Shown here: piece after piece, positions 36,270 through 44,172 of the stretch
How positions within the stretch are numbered: the stretch's first letter is position 1
How the letters are laid out: every line of letters starts with the position of its first letter
Assembly: GCA_040219025.1 (NCBI GenBank)
Contig: JAVJTE010000012.1
Span: forward strand, 153,220 to 217,219
Length of the DNA stretch: 64,000 nucleotides
Source of the DNA: HT1-32 sp040219025
Lineage (GTDB): Bacteria; Pseudomonadota; Alphaproteobacteria; Rhodospirillales; HT1-32
Direction of reading: 5' to 3'
The notes under the pieces: model-generated
Databases searched by the model: none
Told to the model about the DNA's origin: nothing
What the model saw: only the letters and a program-made list of their open reading frames with translations
Position numbers and translations under genes: made by a program

Positions 36270-38275
36270 ATCCCGTCTCCGTCTGACAGGGCGAGCAGTA
36301 CCGCCCCGTCTTCGACCTGATCGCCTGCCGCGAAGAAAATTTCAGCCACGGTTCCGGCTTCCGGTGCGCGGATCGTATGTTCCATCTTCATCGCCTCCAT
36401 GACCACCAGCGCATCACCTGCACAGACCCGGTCACCGACACCGACCTGCACAGCAATAACCTTGCCCGGCATGGGGGCTGTCAGGCTGCCGGTTGCGATG
36501 GCGGAGGCATCATCCGGCCGGGCCGGGTCAACAAGCGTCAGGCGCTCTGCCACACCCCGGACAAACAGTGTCAGGCTGTCACCTGTCGCCGCGACACTGG
36601 CCCGCACCTGCCGGCCATCTATCCGTGCAATCAGGGTATCGTCGGCCGCAAGCCTGGCTTCTGCCACGACCAGGCCACTGCCGGTATCGAAGGCATAACC
36701 GTCGCGTCCCTGCACGACATGAACAGCCACTTCCTCGCCTCCGGTATCAAACAGCAGATCGAAATGATTGGCGTCATTCATCCGCCAGCCATTTGTCAGA
36801 TTCCAGGGAGATGCCGGGTCGTTTGAGGTTGCGGCACGCGTTGCAGTGTCCAGCCCCTGTCGGGCCAGAACATACAGCGACGCCAGTACCAGCATCTCGT
36901 CCCGGTCCATCTCCGGCGCGGTAAACAGATCCGCTTCGTAGCGTCCGATAAAACCGGTATCCAGATCGGCAGCCATGAATGCCGGATGTGCGGCGATGGC
37001 GCGCAGGAAATCCCGATTGGTTTTTAGGCCCACCACTTCCGTGGCATCCAGCGCCTCGCAAAGACGGCGGACAGCGGATGGCCGGTCCCGGTCCCAGACA
37101 ATGACCTTCGAGATCATCGGGTCGTAATGAACGCTGACCTCGTCTCCCTCCTCAACCCCGCCATCAATGCGGACATGGTCGGAGGCCCGGGGATAGCGCA
37201 GATGCTCCAGACGACCGGTCGCAGGCAGAAAGCCCCCGGCAGGATCCTCGGCATAGAGCCGCACCTCGATGGCATGCCCCTTCGGTGCCAGATCAGCCTG
37301 CATGAAAGGTAACGGCTCACCACTGGCGACACGCAGCTGCAGTTCAACCAGATCAAGGCCGGAAACCAGTTCGGTAACTGGATGTTCGACCTGCAGCCGG
37401 GTGTTCATTTCCATGAAATAGAAGGAGCCATCGGTATCCAGCAGGAATTCCACCGTGCCCGCCCCGACATAACCGATGGCCTTTGCCGCTGCTACCGCTG
37501 CTGCCCCGATCTCGTTCCGCAGGGCCTCGTTAACGCCGGGTGCCGGGGCTTCCTCGACCACCTTCTGATGGCGCCGCTGGATCGAGCAATCCCGCTCGAA
37601 GATATGAACGCAGTTGCCGTTGCCGTCCGCGAAGATCTGGACTTCGACATGTCGCGGACGCTCCAGCAGGCGTTCTACCAGCACCTTCTCGTCACCGAAC
37701 GAGGATTTCGCCTCGCGCTGGGCGGCAGCCAGTTCTGCCTCGACATCCTCGGCCCGGTCAACCCGGCGCATGCCCTTGCCGCCGCCGCCTGCTGTTGCCT
37801 TGATCAGGACCGGAAAGCCGATCTCCAGCACCGCCTTCGCCAGTGTTGAAATCGACTGGTCATCGCCATGATATCCGGGGACCAGCGGCACACCGGCTTT
37901 TTCCATCAGCGCCTTGGCTGCCGACTTCGACCCCATCGCATCAATTGCCGCTGCGGGCGGGCCGACAAAGACGATATCATTCAGGGCACAGGCCCGGGCG
38001 AAATCTGCGTTTTCGGACAGGAAGCCATATCCCGGATGGATCGCCTCCGCACCCGTCGCCTTCGCCGCATCAATAACCCGGTCGATCACCAGATAGCTTT
38101 CACGGGCCGCCGCAGGGCCGATCAGCACCGCCTCGTCAGCCTGACGGACATGCATCGCCTCCCTGTCCGCTTCGGAATAGACAGCGATGGTACGAAGACC
38201 GAGGCGCTTCGCTGTCCGCATGACACGACAGGCGATCTCGCCGCGATTGGCGATCAGGATTGATTTCAGCATCAT
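36266..38275 (-). CDS. mccA: Methylcrotonyl-CoA carboxylase biotin-containing subunit (liuD)
   Basis: 669 residues. The biotin carboxylase domain begins ILIANRGEIACRVMRTAKRL and spans 1-450: ATP loop ATAGGGGKGMRRV, then DCSIQRRHQKVVEEAP. The BCCP domain is at the C-terminus, with biotinyl K630 in VMEAMKMEHTI. It carboxylates 3-methylcrotonyl-CoA with the mccB product. Propionyl- or geranyl-CoA carboxylase subunits look similar, but the liu neighbours decide it. It overlaps both neighbours by 4 bp. Confidence 0.95.
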   Translation of the reverse strand: MMLKSILIANRGEIACRVMRTAKRLGLRTIAVYSEADREAMHVRQADEAVLIGPAAARESYLVIDRVIDAAKATGAEAIHPGYGFLSENADFARACALNDIVFVGPPAAAIDAMGSKSAAKALMEKAGVPLVPGYHGDDQSISTLAKAVLEIGFPVLIKATAGGGGKGMRRVDRAEDVEAELAAAQREAKSSFGDEKVLVERLLERPRHVEVQIFADGNGNCVHIFERDCSIQRRHQKVVEEAPAPGVNEALRNEIGAAAVAAAKAIGYVGAGTVEFLLDTDGSFYFMEMNTRLQVEHPVTELVSGLDLVELQLRVASGEPLPFMQADLAPKGHAIEVRLYAEDPAGGFLPATGRLEHLRYPRASDHVRIDGGVEEGDEVSVHYDPMISKVIVWDRDRPSAVRRLCEALDATEVVGLKTNRDFLRAIAAHPAFMAADLDTGFIGRYEADLFTAPEMDRDEMLVLASLYVLARQGLDTATRAATSNDPASPWNLTNGWRMNDANHFDLLFDTGGEEVAVHVVQGRDGYAFDTGSGLVVAEARLAADDTLIARIDGRQVRASVAATGDSLTLFVRGVAERLTLVDPARPDDASAIATGSLTAPMPGKVIAVQVGVGDRVCAGDALVVMEAMKMEHTIRAPEAGTVAEIFFAAGDQVEDGAVLLALSDGDGI

Positions 38276-39063
38276 TCTGTCTCCTGAACCCAGCCGGGTT
38301 TACGTTTTTCCAGAAAGGCCGTCACGCCTTCCCGACCCTGAACAGTTGCCCGGATATCGGCGATACCTGCGGCGGTATGGGCCATCAGTTCCTCATCAAC
38401 CGGCCTGCCCGTAACCGAGCGGATCAGGGGTTTGGAAGCGGACATTGCGTCCGGGCTGTTCTTCAGCATCCGGCCAATCAGCTTCTCGCCGGCTTCGCTC
38501 AGGCCATCATGAGGCACCACCTCATGCACCAGCCCGATCCGTTTTGCCTCAGCCGCGTCGAACACATCGGCGGACAGGAAATAGCGCCGCGCATTCCGTT
38601 CCCCGATGGCTGCCACCACATAGGGCGAGATCGTTGCCGGGATCAGCCCGAGCTTGACCTCGGAAATCGCAAAGCTCGCCTGATCGCTGGCGAGGACAAT
38701 ATCGCAGCAGGACACCAGCCCCACCGCCCCCGCATAGGCCGGGCCGTTAATCAGTCCGATGACAGGCCGGGGAAATTCATTCAGCCGTCGCAGCAGCCGG
38801 GCCAGTTCCATGGCGTCGGCCAGATTCTCCTCACGGCTGTAGCCCGCCATCCGCCGCATCCAGTTCAGGTCAGCGCCTGCCGAGAATGCCTTGCCGGCTC
38901 CGGTCAGCACCAGCAGGCGCAGATCCTCGCGGGCAGCCAGATCATCCAGCGTCGCATTTAGTGTCGCAATCAGCCGGTCGTCAAAGGCGTTGCGCACGTC
39001 CGGACGGTTCAGTGTCAGCCGGGCAATACCGTTGCTGACCTCAAGCAGAATGTTATCGGTCAT
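38272..39063 (-). CDS. liuC: Methylglutaconyl-CoA hydratase (enoyl-CoA hydratase family, liuC)
   Basis: 263 residues, crotonase fold. The oxyanion-hole motifs are at about 60-70 (GKAFSAGADLNWM) and 105-120 (INGPAYAGAVGLV). It hydrates 3-methylglutaconyl-CoA to HMG-CoA, the step between mccAB and the lyase, and it stands exactly between those genes. The start at 39063 gives the normal crotonase N-terminus. Confidence 0.92.
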   Translation of the reverse strand: MTDNILLEVSNGIARLTLNRPDVRNAFDDRLIATLNATLDDLAAREDLRLLVLTGAGKAFSAGADLNWMRRMAGYSREENLADAMELARLLRRLNEFPRPVIGLINGPAYAGAVGLVSCCDIVLASDQASFAISEVKLGLIPATISPYVVAAIGERNARRYFLSADVFDAAEAKRIGLVHEVVPHDGLSEAGEKLIGRMLKNSPDAMSASKPLIRSVTGRPVDEELMAHTAAGIADIRATVQGREGVTAFLEKRKPGWVQETE

Positions 39064-39076
39064 GTTCTGCGCCCCC

Positions 39077-40684
39077 CTACATCCGGAACACGCCGAAGCG
39101 TGTCTGTTCAATCGGGGCATTCAGCGAAGCGGAGATACCGAGACCCAGCACCATCCGGGTATCCGCCGGATCAATGATGCCATCATCCCACAACCGGGCG
39201 GAGGCGTAATAGGGATGGGCCTGTTCCTCGAACTGGTCGAGCACAGGTTGTCTGAACGCGGCTTCATCTTCCGCGCTCCAGCTTTCACCACGCTTCTCCA
39301 TCGCATCGCGCTTGACGGTGGCCAGAACACCGGCGGCCTGTGCACCGCCCATGACGCTGATCCGGGCATTGGGCCACATCCAGAGGAACCGGGGGCTGTA
39401 GGCGCGACCGCACATGCCATAGTTCCCCGCACCGAAAGAACCGCCAATGATGACCGTGAATTTCGGGACTTTTGCTGTCGCCACTGCCGTCACCATCTTC
39501 GCCCCGTCCTTGGCGATGCCCCCGGACTCGTATTTCGAACCGACCATGAAGCCGGTGATGTTCTGCAGAAAGACCAGCGGGATGCCCCGCTGTGCACAAA
39601 GTTCGATGAAATGCGCACCTTTCAGGGCGCTTTCCGAGAACAGGATGCCGTTATTGGCGACGATACCGACGGGATAACCAAAGATATGGGCAAACCCGCA
39701 GATCAGAGTGGTGCCATAGAGCTGCTTGAACTCGTCAAATTCCGAGCCGTCAACGATGCGGGCAATGATCTCCCGCACATCGAACGGTTTTCTGGGGTCG
39801 GCAGAGACCACGCCATAGACTTCCTCGGGTGCATAGGCTGGCTCGATGCTTTCCCGCACCGCCAGTGCCGGCTGCTTGACCCGGTTCAGGTTACTGACAA
39901 TCCGCCGTGCCGTTGCCAGTGCATCGGCGTCATTCTGCGCCATATGATCGGTCACACCGGAGGTGCGGGAATGAACATCGGCACCGCCAAGATCCTCTGC
40001 CGTCACCACCTCACCGGTCGCCGCCTTGACCAGTGGCGGGCCACCCAGAAAGATTGTCCCCTGATTACGCACGATCACGCTTTCATCAGACATCGCCGGA
40101 ACATAGGCCCCGCCTGCTGTACAGGAGCCCATCACCACGGCAATCTGCGGGATACCCTTCGCGCTCATATTGGCCTGATTATAGAAAATACGGCCGAAAT
40201 GATCGCGGTCCGGAAAAACCTCATCCTGCATCGGCAGGTTGGCCCCGCCAGAATCCACCAGATAGATACAGGGCAGATTGTTCTGCTCGGCAATCTCCTG
40301 CGCCCGCAGATGTTTCTTCACGGTCATCGGATAGTAGGTGCCGCCCTTCACTGTCGCATCATTGGCAACGATGACACATTCCGTGCCCGACACGCGCCCG
40401 ACCCCGGTCAGAATACCGGCTGCGGGAATTTCACCGCCATACATGCCATGCGCGGCAAGCTGCGACAGTTCGAGAAACGGCGACCCCGGATCCAGCAACT
40501 GACGTACCCGGTCACGTGGCAGCAACTTGCCCCGCCCGACATGGCGTTGCCGTGATCGTTCACCGCCCCCCAGCTTGACCCGGCCGACTTCCGCCTGCAG
40601 GTCTGCAACTGTGGCTTTCAACGCGTCTGAATTCGCCTGGAACTCCGCCGAACGCGGGTTAAGGGCCGACCTGATTTTCGTCAT
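39077..40684 (-). CDS. mccB: Methylcrotonyl-CoA carboxylase carboxyltransferase subunit (liuB)
   Basis: 535 residues, crotonase-like carboxyltransferase. Markers are GGERSRQRHVGRGKLLPRDR, then MYGGEIPAAGILTGVGRVSG, and NITGFMVGSKYESGGIAKDG and GSFGAGNYGMCGRAYSPRF in the C-terminal half. Family length is about 535. It accepts the carboxyl from MccA biotin. It lies 13 bp before liuC; a 161-bp gap separates it from the isomerase gene upstream, where a second promoter could lie. Confidence 0.96.
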   Translation of the reverse strand: MTKIRSALNPRSAEFQANSDALKATVADLQAEVGRVKLGGGERSRQRHVGRGKLLPRDRVRQLLDPGSPFLELSQLAAHGMYGGEIPAAGILTGVGRVSGTECVIVANDATVKGGTYYPMTVKKHLRAQEIAEQNNLPCIYLVDSGGANLPMQDEVFPDRDHFGRIFYNQANMSAKGIPQIAVVMGSCTAGGAYVPAMSDESVIVRNQGTIFLGGPPLVKAATGEVVTAEDLGGADVHSRTSGVTDHMAQNDADALATARRIVSNLNRVKQPALAVRESIEPAYAPEEVYGVVSADPRKPFDVREIIARIVDGSEFDEFKQLYGTTLICGFAHIFGYPVGIVANNGILFSESALKGAHFIELCAQRGIPLVFLQNITGFMVGSKYESGGIAKDGAKMVTAVATAKVPKFTVIIGGSFGAGNYGMCGRAYSPRFLWMWPNARISVMGGAQAAGVLATVKRDAMEKRGESWSAEDEAAFRQPVLDQFEEQAHPYYASARLWDDGIIDPADTRMVLGLGISASLNAPIEQTRFGVFRM

Positions 40685-40755
40685 ATGTGTTTTCTTTCAA
40701 AAACAGAATTCATGTGTCCTGCAACTGATAAGGCGAAGCCATCACCTCCATGTCA

Positions 40756-40773
40756 TCCCGGCGATCGCCGGGA
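40756..40773. repeat. 18-bp perfect palindrome in the mccB-isomerase gap
   Basis: TCCCGGCGATCGCCGGGA reads the same on both strands. It is embedded in TGTCA...CCCAG flanks; such TGTCATCCCGG-type units are found dispersed in many alphaproteobacterial genomes and behave as REP-like intergenic repeats. A similar TGTCATCCCGG string is at about 22808. The 161-bp gap it sits in lies between mccB and the isomerase gene, both leftward. No T-tract follows. Confidence 0.55.
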
Positions 40774-40845
40774 CCCAGCCGTTAAACAGTACCAGACTGT
40801 AGCTGATTCCCGTCTTTCGACAGGATGACACGGGGTTTCAAACCA

Positions 40846-41448
40846 TCACCAACCGCCACTTTGCAGCCATTTCTTGACCATCCAGATACGGTCAGAACCC
40901 CAGAAGCGTTCGCCATCGACGATGATCATCGGAGAGCCGAAGACCTGTTTTTCCACCGCCGCCTCGACATTGAGACGCAGCTTGTCCTTGATCTCCGGCT
41001 GCTGAATTGCTTTCAGCAAGGCGGCACCATCGATCCCCACTGTTTCCGCGACAGCGGCAACCTCATCGGGTTTGCCGATCTGGATGCCCTGACCGAAATA
41101 GGTATCGAAACAGGCCTGTGCGAATGACTTCGCCTGTGCCGGATCCGTCTCATCCAGCCAGTAGAAGGCACGTGCAGCCGCAATCGTCGCAATCGGAAAC
41201 GGATCAGGCATGGTCCAGGGAAGGTGCTGAAACCGTGCCAGCCGTTCCCAGTCCGCCCGGGAATAGTCGCCTTTCATCGGCACTTCGACCAGCGGCGGCA
41301 TGCCGGTAATCTTGAAAACCGCCCCCAGCAGGAATGGCCGCCAGACTGTCTCCCGGTCATGGCGGGCACCGATATCGTCGATCTTGGCCTGTGCGAAATA
41401 GGCGTATGGGCTGGGAAAATCGAACCAGAATTCAATCGGATCGGCCAT
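40846..41448 (-). CDS. DsbA-family 2-hydroxychromene-2-carboxylate isomerase-like protein
   Basis: 200 residues, thioredoxin-like. FWFDFPSPYAYFAQAKI at the N-terminus includes the S-P motif of the catalytic serine, and VFGSPMIIVDGERFWGSDRIWM is the family C-terminus. It is about the same size as its paralogue at 30303 but clearly divergent. It lies 3 bp after the acyl-CoA dehydrogenase gene, so the two should be co-expressed. What an isomerase of this type does in leucine catabolism is not known to me. Confidence 0.88.
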   Translation of the reverse strand: MADPIEFWFDFPSPYAYFAQAKIDDIGARHDRETVWRPFLLGAVFKITGMPPLVEVPMKGDYSRADWERLARFQHLPWTMPDPFPIATIAAARAFYWLDETDPAQAKSFAQACFDTYFGQGIQIGKPDEVAAVAETVGIDGAALLKAIQQPEIKDKLRLNVEAAVEKQVFGSPMIIVDGERFWGSDRIWMVKKWLQSGGW

Positions 41449-41451
41449 GCC

Positions 41452-42588
41452 TTAGTCTCCTGCAATTGCGCGGCCGATCACCAGCCGCTGAATGTCTGAC
41501 GTTCCCTCATAGATCTGGCATACCCGGACATCACGATAGATACGCTCCACCGGATAGTCGTTCAGATAGCCATATCCGCCATGAGTCTGGATTGCATCCG
41601 AACAGACCCGTTCCGCCATCTCCGATGCAAACAGCTTCGCCATCGACGCTTCCTTGAGGCAGGGCCGTCCCGCGTCTCTCAGGCAGGCCGCATGCAACAC
41701 CATCTGCCGGGCGGCCTCGATCTGTGTGGCCATATCCGCAAGGCGAAAATTCACCGCCTGATGTTCAATGATCGGTTTGCCGAAGCTGGTTCGGTCCTTC
41801 GCATAGGCCAGTGCCGCCTCATAGGCCGCCTGCGCCATACCAACCGATTGTGCGGCGATCCCGATCCGCCCGCCCTCCAGGTTGGAGAGTGCGATGCGAT
41901 AGCCCTCGCCCTCCTGTCCCAGCATCAGGTCCGCTTCCAGTTGCAGATCCTCAAAGACTATCTGGCAGGTCTCGGAGGCTTTCTGGCCGAGCTTCTTCTC
42001 GGTGGAGGCAACAATATATCCTGCCCGGTCCGTCGGCACGATGAAGGCACTGATCCCCTTCTTGCCCGCCGCCGGGTCGGTTACCGCAAAGGCAATGCAG
42101 ATATCGGCCCGGGAGCCGGAGGAAATGAACTGTTTGGTGCCGTTGAGCACCCAGCCATTCCCGGACCGTACCGCCCTTGTACGGATGGCCGAGGCGTCAG
42201 AACCTGTATGCGGTTCGGTCAGCGCAAAGGCCGCCAGCATCTCACCCCGGGCCAGCGGCCTCAGGAAACGCTGTTTCTGGTCATCCGTGCCATATTTCAG
42301 CACCGGCATACAGCCAACGGAATTATGAACACTCATGATGGTCGAGCAGGAGCCGTCACCGGCGGCAATTTCCGCCAGCGCCATGGCATAGGCGACGTGA
42401 TCGGTTTCCACCCCGCCCCATTCCTCCGGCACCAGCATGCCCATGAAGCCGAGCGTCCCCATCTCGCGGATGGCATCCTCCGGAAAGACCGCCTCCCGGT
42501 CCCAGGCCGCCGCATTGGGTGCCAGCTTCTCCCGGGCAAAGGCCCGCGCCGTCTCCCGGATCATCTCCTGCGTTTCACTAAGCAGCAT
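41452..42588 (-). CDS. Acyl-CoA dehydrogenase (short/branched-chain type)
   Basis: 378 residues, FAD enzyme. The catalytic Glu is E361 in CQIYEGTSDIQRLVIGR, the usual short-chain position, unlike the isovaleryl-CoA dehydrogenase at 46578. FAD/substrate motifs FALTEPHTGSD (121-131) and GRIGIAAQSVGMAQAA are seen. Likely substrates are butyryl-, isobutyryl- or 2-methylbutyryl-CoA. The start at 42588 is chosen since it begins MLLSETQEMIRE; the frame stays open 39 codons further upstream only because it enters the repeat element at 42617. Confidence 0.92.
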   Translation of the reverse strand: MLLSETQEMIRETARAFAREKLAPNAAAWDREAVFPEDAIREMGTLGFMGMLVPEEWGGVETDHVAYAMALAEIAAGDGSCSTIMSVHNSVGCMPVLKYGTDDQKQRFLRPLARGEMLAAFALTEPHTGSDASAIRTRAVRSGNGWVLNGTKQFISSGSRADICIAFAVTDPAAGKKGISAFIVPTDRAGYIVASTEKKLGQKASETCQIVFEDLQLEADLMLGQEGEGYRIALSNLEGGRIGIAAQSVGMAQAAYEAALAYAKDRTSFGKPIIEHQAVNFRLADMATQIEAARQMVLHAACLRDAGRPCLKEASMAKLFASEMAERVCSDAIQTHGGYGYLNDYPVERIYRDVRVCQIYEGTSDIQRLVIGRAIAGD

Positions 42589-42616
42589 GAGATTCTCCGC
42601 TGATGTCCGCCGGATT

Positions 42617-42810
42617 TGACACAGATGAACACAGATCGGTACAGATGGCTGTGCAATCTGACAAAGCCAGTGCCACAAACCAGAGCCGTAACCAGATTCT
42701 TGCACGGCAAAGCCGTGCGGAAATATCCCGAAAACTCCGTCCCGGCAGTGGTGGCAGGGTCGGCCAAGACAGGCTCGGCCATCTGTGTCGATCTGTGTTC
42801 ATCTGTGTCA
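42617..42810. mobile_element. 194-bp element with 33-bp terminal inverted repeats (left of GxxExxY)
   Basis: Left end 42617-42649 and right end 42778-42810 are inverted copies of TGACACAGATGAACACAGAT plus 13 more bases, 31 of 33 matching. Inside, 42702-42718 is a hairpin (GCACGGC aaa GCCGTGC). The stretch 42647-42706 matches, reversed, 43541-43600 in the partner element (52 of 60 bases). No gene is inside and no target duplication is clear. It looks like a non-autonomous repeat, oriented oppositely to the one at 43305. Confidence 0.75.
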
Positions 42811-42822
42811 GCAAAAATACCA

Positions 42823-43200
42823 TCAGATAACAACCCTCTGATACTGAAGCCGGGGACAGCCAAAATTCATCAGCAGTCCAACACCCAGCCCTGTGGCCCT
42901 CAGGTAGTTCAGTACCTGCCCGACATGCGATCTGGTCAGGGTATCGATTGCCTTGATTTCAACAATCACCCGACCGGCAACAATGATATCAGCATAATAC
43001 TGCCCCACAGACTGCCCCTTGTAAGACACCACAAGCGGCACTTCAGATCGCGTATCGATGCGGCGCTGCTGAAGTTCCAGAAGCAAGGCGTTATGGTAAA
43101 CTCTCTCCAGAAAGCCGGCACCCAGGTGATTTGACACTTCAAAGGCTGCGCCCAGTATCTTCCCGGTCAATTCAGCCTCCCGATAAACTGTCTCCGACAT
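42823..43200 (-). CDS. GxxExxY protein (PD-(D/E)XK nuclease-like)
   Basis: 125 residues. The family motif is GAGFLERVYHNAL (27-39: G29, E32, Y35), followed by DIIVAGRVIVEIKAIDTLTRSH, the predicted nuclease core with D...E-x-K, and GLLMNFGCPRLQYQRVV at the C-terminus. Members are common in environmental bacteria, often in several copies beside short cacagat-type repeats; function unknown. A GGAGAG ribosome site stands before the ATG. It lies between two inverted-repeat elements (42617-42810, 43305-43630), in the middle of the liu cluster, to which it has no functional link. Confidence 0.9.
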   Translation of the reverse strand: MSETVYREAELTGKILGAAFEVSNHLGAGFLERVYHNALLLELQQRRIDTRSEVPLVVSYKGQSVGQYYADIIVAGRVIVEIKAIDTLTRSHVGQVLNYLRATGLGVGLLMNFGCPRLQYQRVVI

Positions 43201-43304
43201 ATCTGGGTCTCTCCGCCTGCAAGTGACGCAGAGGTTATGCAGAGGTCAGGTCGGATTCCGGTCATGCCCCTCCGGCGCAGGGGGCGTTGTGAGCGCCGGT
43301 TTGT

Positions 43305-43630
43305 TGACACAGATGAACACAGATCGACACAGATGGCTGTGCAATATGTCTGATTTTTTACCAATGAGGGGACCACTGCCTTTCCGGTAAATTCCCGCAC
43401 GGCTGTGCCGTGCAACAGCTTCACCGTATAACGTCCCGCACTGATCCCCACCCGACACGCCGCAGACCTGTGCCGGCCTGTCTGATTCTTTGCCAGTGGA
43501 GGGACCTCCGCTTTTCCGGCAAATTCCCGCACGGCTGTGCCGTGCGGGAATCTGGCTACGGCTCTGCTGTGTGGCACTGGCTTTGTCAGACTGCACGACC
43601 ATCTGTGTCGATCTGTGTTCATCTGTGTCA
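43305..43630. mobile_element. 326-bp element with 33-bp terminal inverted repeats (right of GxxExxY)
   Basis: Left end 43305-43337 and right end 43598-43630 match in inverted orientation at 32 of 33 bases and are the same ends as those at 42617/42778. Two 64-bp internal modules, 43350-43413 and 43482-43545, are direct copies (55 of 64) that end in a GCACGGC tgt GCCGTGC hairpin. 25-bp imperfect direct repeats (21 of 25) lie just outside: 43255-43279 and 43647-43671. The open frames here encode repeats of the inverted-repeat sequence and are not genes. Together with 43201-43304 and 43631-43653 this accounts for the 453 bp between the flanking genes. Confidence 0.75.
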
Positions 43631-43653
43631 CAAAGTTCTGCATCAAATTCTGG

Positions 43654-44169
43654 TCATGACCAGCCGGCGCAATGCCGGTCCGGAGTGAGGTCGCCTGCTG
43701 TGCTGGTATCTCCGTCAGACATGGGGAAACGTTGCTTGAAGGTGAAGGCCTGTGCCGTCGGACCGCTGGCTTCCAGCAGCGCCAGGCGGGCCAGTCCCTG
43801 CTGTGCTGTTGGCCGGGTACCGGCCGGGATCCACCAGAGGCACTGATAGGCGCCCTCCGGCCGGGCAAACCATTCACGCCGGCGGGCCATCACCTTGCTG
43901 TGCGCCGTCTTGTAGACGTAATCGAACAGGGCCTCCGGCGTCTCCCAGACCGACATGTTGATGATGAACTGCGGATCATCGGTCAGCAGGATATCCGTGG
44001 CATTGCCGCTGTCCGACTGCAGCCGCCAGACAAAGCCCGGCGAGGTTTCCGCCAGCGCATTGATTTCATCCAGCTGGTTCATGAAGTCAGCAATACCCGG
44101 ATGGTCGGTCGGATAGAGCGTATGCCCGACATTGATCTGGGCGAGATGATATCCGGTCATGCCCTGCAC
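43654..44169 (-). CDS. DUF3291 domain protein
   Basis: 171 residues. The family pattern is visible: YHLAQINVGHTLYP, IADFMNQLDEINALAETSPGF, a NMSVWETPEALFDYVY block and CLWWIPAGTRPTAQQGLARL. DUF3291 has an antibiotic-monooxygenase/dimeric alpha-beta barrel likeness; function unknown. The C-terminal tail ends just before an inverted-repeat element, with a 25-bp direct-repeat copy covering the stop region, so its end may have been altered by the insertion. It lies 3 bp after the SDR gene. Confidence 0.85.
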   Translation of the reverse strand: MQGMTGYHLAQINVGHTLYPTDHPGIADFMNQLDEINALAETSPGFVWRLQSDSGNATDILLTDDPQFIINMSVWETPEALFDYVYKTAHSKVMARRREWFARPEGAYQCLWWIPAGTRPTAQQGLARLALLEASGPTAQAFTFKQRFPMSDGDTSTAGDLTPDRHCAGWS

Positions 44170-44172
44170 TCC

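Noticed and set aside
38891..40555. Plus-strand open frame of 554 codons over mccB
   Set aside because: Antisense to the carboxyltransferase; no recognisable domain.
42589..42705. N-terminal extension of the acyl-CoA dehydrogenase
   Set aside because: The 39 extra codons are encoded by the repeat element and lack family likeness; the normal start is at 42588.
42617..43630. CRISPR array suggested by repeated cacagat strings
   Set aside because: Copies are inverted pairs at element ends, not evenly spaced direct repeats, and no cas gene is near.
43167..43877. Minus-strand open frame of 236 codons through the inverted-repeat element
   Set aside because: Its peptide is made of translated repeat ends (MNTDRHRW and ICVDLCSSV), and it crosses two real genes.
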